Shown piece after piece: positions 6,853-8,457 of a DNA stretch of 8,457 nucleotides; within the stretch, counting starts at the first letter, position 1, and every line of letters starts with the position of its first letter. Where the stretch lies: NCBI GenBank assembly GCA_018676275.1, contig JABHFC010000146.1, positions 1 through 8,457 of the forward strand. The letters run 5' to 3'. The notes below the pieces were generated by a model, which was not told the DNA's origin, did not search any database, and saw nothing but the letters and a program-made list of their open reading frames with translations. The DNA comes from Gammaproteobacteria bacterium (GTDB lineage Bacteria > Pseudomonadota > Gammaproteobacteria > Eutrophobiales > Eutrophobiaceae). The position numbers were made by a program, and so were the translations under genes.

Positions 6853-6877
6853 AAAAAAGGGCGCTTCTGCGCCCTTT
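6853..6877 (-). terminator. Rho-independent terminator after amtB
   Basis: On the minus strand a nine-base perfect stem, AAAGGGCGC pairing with GCGCCCTTT around a four-base AGAA loop, ends in a run of six T. It begins 27 bases beyond the amtB stop, so it should end the glnK-amtB transcript before the CNB-rhodanese gene. The stem has six G-C pairs; the T-run is on the minus-strand side only, which sets the direction. Confidence 0.92.
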
Positions 6878-6904
6878 GTTGTACTTAATAAGGGATTTTG
6901 ATAC

Positions 6905-8203
6905 TTAAAGATTATACCCACGCTCATCGTGCAGCACCAGATCCAATCCCTCTGTTTCTTCCTCGTTACTTACACGAAGCCCTATCACCGCATCCAGCCC
7001 TTTTAACAAAACGAAGCTGATAATACCGCACCAGGCCGCTGTCGCGACTATCCCGATGGATTGGGTCAGGAGCTGTTCACCAATTGAGACCTCAAGCCCT
7101 AATCCACCAAAAGCTTCAGCGGCAAACACACCGGTGAGGAAAGTACCCAGTATACCGCCGACACCGTGCACAGGAAAAACATCCAGGGAGTCATCTATTT
7201 TTAATCCGCGTTTGATATATTGTGTAGCAAAATAACAAACCACGCCGGCCGAAAGGCCGATTATCAATGCGCCTGCTGGTCCGACATAGCCGGAAGCCGG
7301 TGTAATCGTTCCCAGTCCAGCAACCATGCCAGTAACAATACCTAACACACTTGGTTTACCATGTTTAACCCACTCACACCCCATCCATGCAAGTGACCCT
7401 GCTGCAGCTGAAATATGCGTTACTACCATGGCCATGCCAGCATTCCCGTCTGCTGCCAGGGCACTACCAGCATTAAAACCAAACCAGCCAACCCAGAGCA
7501 TAGCGGCCCCGGTAACAGTAATGGTCATATTATGTGGCGGCATCATAGTCTGCGGAAATCCCTTACGATTGCCTAATACAACTGCCGCAACGATGGCTGC
7601 GACACCGGCGTTTATATGTACGACCGCTCCACCGGCAAAATCCATGAAGCCCATATCAGCAAGCCAACCTCCGCCCCAGACCCAGTGACATACGGGCGCA
7701 TATACCAATACCAACCACAATGCAGAAAACCAGAGCACGGCAGAAAACTTCATTCGTTCAGCAAATCCACCGACTATTAAGGCAGGCGTAATGATAGCAA
7801 AGGTCATCTGGAACATGAAAAATACAGTTTCCGGGATACTGGTATCACTACGGATGGTATCCACGTTAATACCTTGCATAAATGCATAACCACTACCGAC
7901 AAGTTGATTTATACCGCCCCCGTCTCCAAAAGCGAGACCGTAAACGAACAGCATCCACAAGATAGATACAATGCAGGCGATAGCGAAACATTGCATCAAT
8001 ACAGACAACACATTCTTGCTCCGTACCAGACCGGCATAAAACAGGCCAAGCCCGGGCAAAGTCATAAACAGAACCAGGGCAGTAGAGGTCAAAATCCATG
8101 CAGTGTTTGCACCATTCAACTCCCCGGCGAATACAGCTGATGGAAAAATTGATGTGACAAAAATAGCCAATAAAGAGAAAATACATTTTTCGAGTTGATT
8201 CAT
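6905..8203 (-). CDS. amtB: AmtB, ammonium channel
   Basis: AmtB is a trimeric inner-membrane channel for ammonium uptake under nitrogen limitation. From ATG 8203 the product has 432 residues. An N-terminal signal-like segment ends at about A26 (AVFA-GE), as in E. coli AmtB, and eleven membrane helices are expected. Pore features are conserved: gate phenylalanines F131 and F135 (FQMTF), W176 in VWGGGW, the twin histidines H196 (VVHINAG) and H346 (FPVHGVGG), and WFGFNAGSA around F243 and S247. The C-terminus (EEETEGLDLVLHDERGYNL, residues 414-432) is the cytosolic tail that docks GlnK in characterised systems. Start choice: ATG 8203 has GGGGA at 8212-8216, eight bases upstream. The TTG at 8218 is in frame but would lie on that site and adds five residues of no evident value. 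It is preceded by glnK at a 26-base gap and followed by a terminator. Confidence 0.96.
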   Translation of the reverse strand: MNQLEKCIFSLLAIFVTSIFPSAVFAGELNGANTAWILTSTALVLFMTLPGLGLFYAGLVRSKNVLSVLMQCFAIACIVSILWMLFVYGLAFGDGGGINQLVGSGYAFMQGINVDTIRSDTSIPETVFFMFQMTFAIITPALIVGGFAERMKFSAVLWFSALWLVLVYAPVCHWVWGGGWLADMGFMDFAGGAVVHINAGVAAIVAAVVLGNRKGFPQTMMPPHNMTITVTGAAMLWVGWFGFNAGSALAADGNAGMAMVVTHISAAAGSLAWMGCEWVKHGKPSVLGIVTGMVAGLGTITPASGYVGPAGALIIGLSAGVVCYFATQYIKRGLKIDDSLDVFPVHGVGGILGTFLTGVFAAEAFGGLGLEVSIGEQLLTQSIGIVATAAWCGIISFVLLKGLDAVIGLRVSNEEETEGLDLVLHDERGYNL

Positions 8204-8211
8204 TTTTAATA

Positions 8212-8216
8212 TCCCC
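8212..8216 (-). promoter_or_regulatory. Ribosome binding site deciding the amtB start
   Basis: GGGGA on the minus strand, eight bases before ATG 8203, is well placed for that start. It argues against the in-frame TTG at 8218, which sits at the upstream edge of the same site. Confidence 0.7.
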
Positions 8217-8229
8217 AAAAGAATAAAGT

Positions 8230-8457
8230 CTATAAAGCGTCTACACCGGTTTCCCCGGTACGTATTCGTATTACCTGCTCCAGATCGGTAACAAAGATTT
8301 TTCCATCACCTATCTTGTTAGTGTTGGTGGCCTTACAAATCGCTTCAATCGCCGCGTCCGCGATAGCATCATCCAGAGCGACTTCAATCTTTACCTTAGG
8401 TAGAAAATCAACGACGTATTCTGCTCCTCGATAGAGCTCTGTATGTCCTTTTTGCCT
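8230..8457 (-). CDS. glnK: GlnK, nitrogen regulatory P-II protein (3' part)
   Basis: The gene enters from the right edge; 75 residues are visible, equivalent to 38-112 of E. coli P-II. P-II proteins sense 2-oxoglutarate, ATP/ADP and, through uridylylation, glutamine. The GlnK type plugs AmtB when nitrogen is plentiful. The T-loop RQKGHTELYRGAEY is intact, including the uridylylated tyrosine equivalent to Y51. VDFLPKVKIE and the B-loop and C-terminal signature KIGDGKIFV are present, and the protein ends IRTGETGVDAL. In the B-loop the usual TGKIGDGK reads TNKIGDGK. Adjacency to amtB, 26 bases downstream, favours GlnK over GlnB; residues alone do not settle this. The promoter and any NtrC/sigma54 sites would lie beyond the window. 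Confidence 0.93.
   Translation of the reverse strand, partial: RQKGHTELYRGAEYVVDFLPKVKIEVALDDAIADAAIEAICKATNTNKIGDGKIFVTDLEQVIRIRTGETGVDAL

Noticed and set aside
7326..7688. 120-codon open frame on the plus strand inside amtB
   Set aside because: Antisense to strongly conserved AmtB sequence; its product is low-complexity Ala/Pro/Thr and resembles no family I recognise.
8204..8218. amtB starting at TTG 8218
   Set aside because: ATG 8203 has a well-spaced GGGGA site and gives a normal signal-like N-terminus; the TTG borders that ribosome site.

Overview
The window reads as chromosome of a gammaproteobacterium with moderate GC content, probably an environmental or marine type. The evidence is the surA-pdxA-rsmA gene block, typical of gammaproteobacteria, together with a glnK-amtB pair and a TRAP transporter. 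Nearly all of it is coding. I see no insertion sequences, CRISPR array, tRNA or rRNA gene, and no sign of phage.

Left part, plus strand (1-2552): the 3' end of surA (periplasmic outer-membrane-protein chaperone), pdxA (vitamin B6 synthesis) and rsmA/ksgA (16S rRNA dimethyladenosine methyltransferase). They are packed with essentially no spacing: pdxA follows surA by one base, and the pdxA stop overlaps the rsmA start as TAATG. pdxA has no ATG, GTG or TTG start that keeps its conserved N-terminus, so a CTG start at 736 is the best reading.

Middle (2553-4741): an AT-rich non-coding stretch of about 300 bases, then two overlapping genes for the small (DctQ) and large (DctM) membrane subunits of a TRAP transporter of the mannitol/chloroaromatic-like (FcbT2/FcbT3) type. 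No solute-binding subunit gene is present, and the apaG-apaH genes that often follow rsmA are absent.

Right part, minus strand (from 8457 leftwards): the 3' end of a P-II regulator gene (glnK), amtB (ammonium channel) and a clear rho-independent terminator. A second minus-strand unit follows, with its own candidate promoter: a protein with two cyclic-nucleotide-binding-like domains fused to a rhodanese domain, then aroE (shikimate dehydrogenase). aroE and dctM converge.

Functionally, most of the window is housekeeping: envelope biogenesis, cofactor synthesis, ribosome maturation, aromatic amino acid synthesis and nitrogen uptake. The least ordinary items are the CTG start of pdxA, the TRAP membrane pair without a binding protein, and the CNB-CNB-rhodanese fusion, whose role cannot be read from sequence. 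I found no convincing undescribed multi-gene system.
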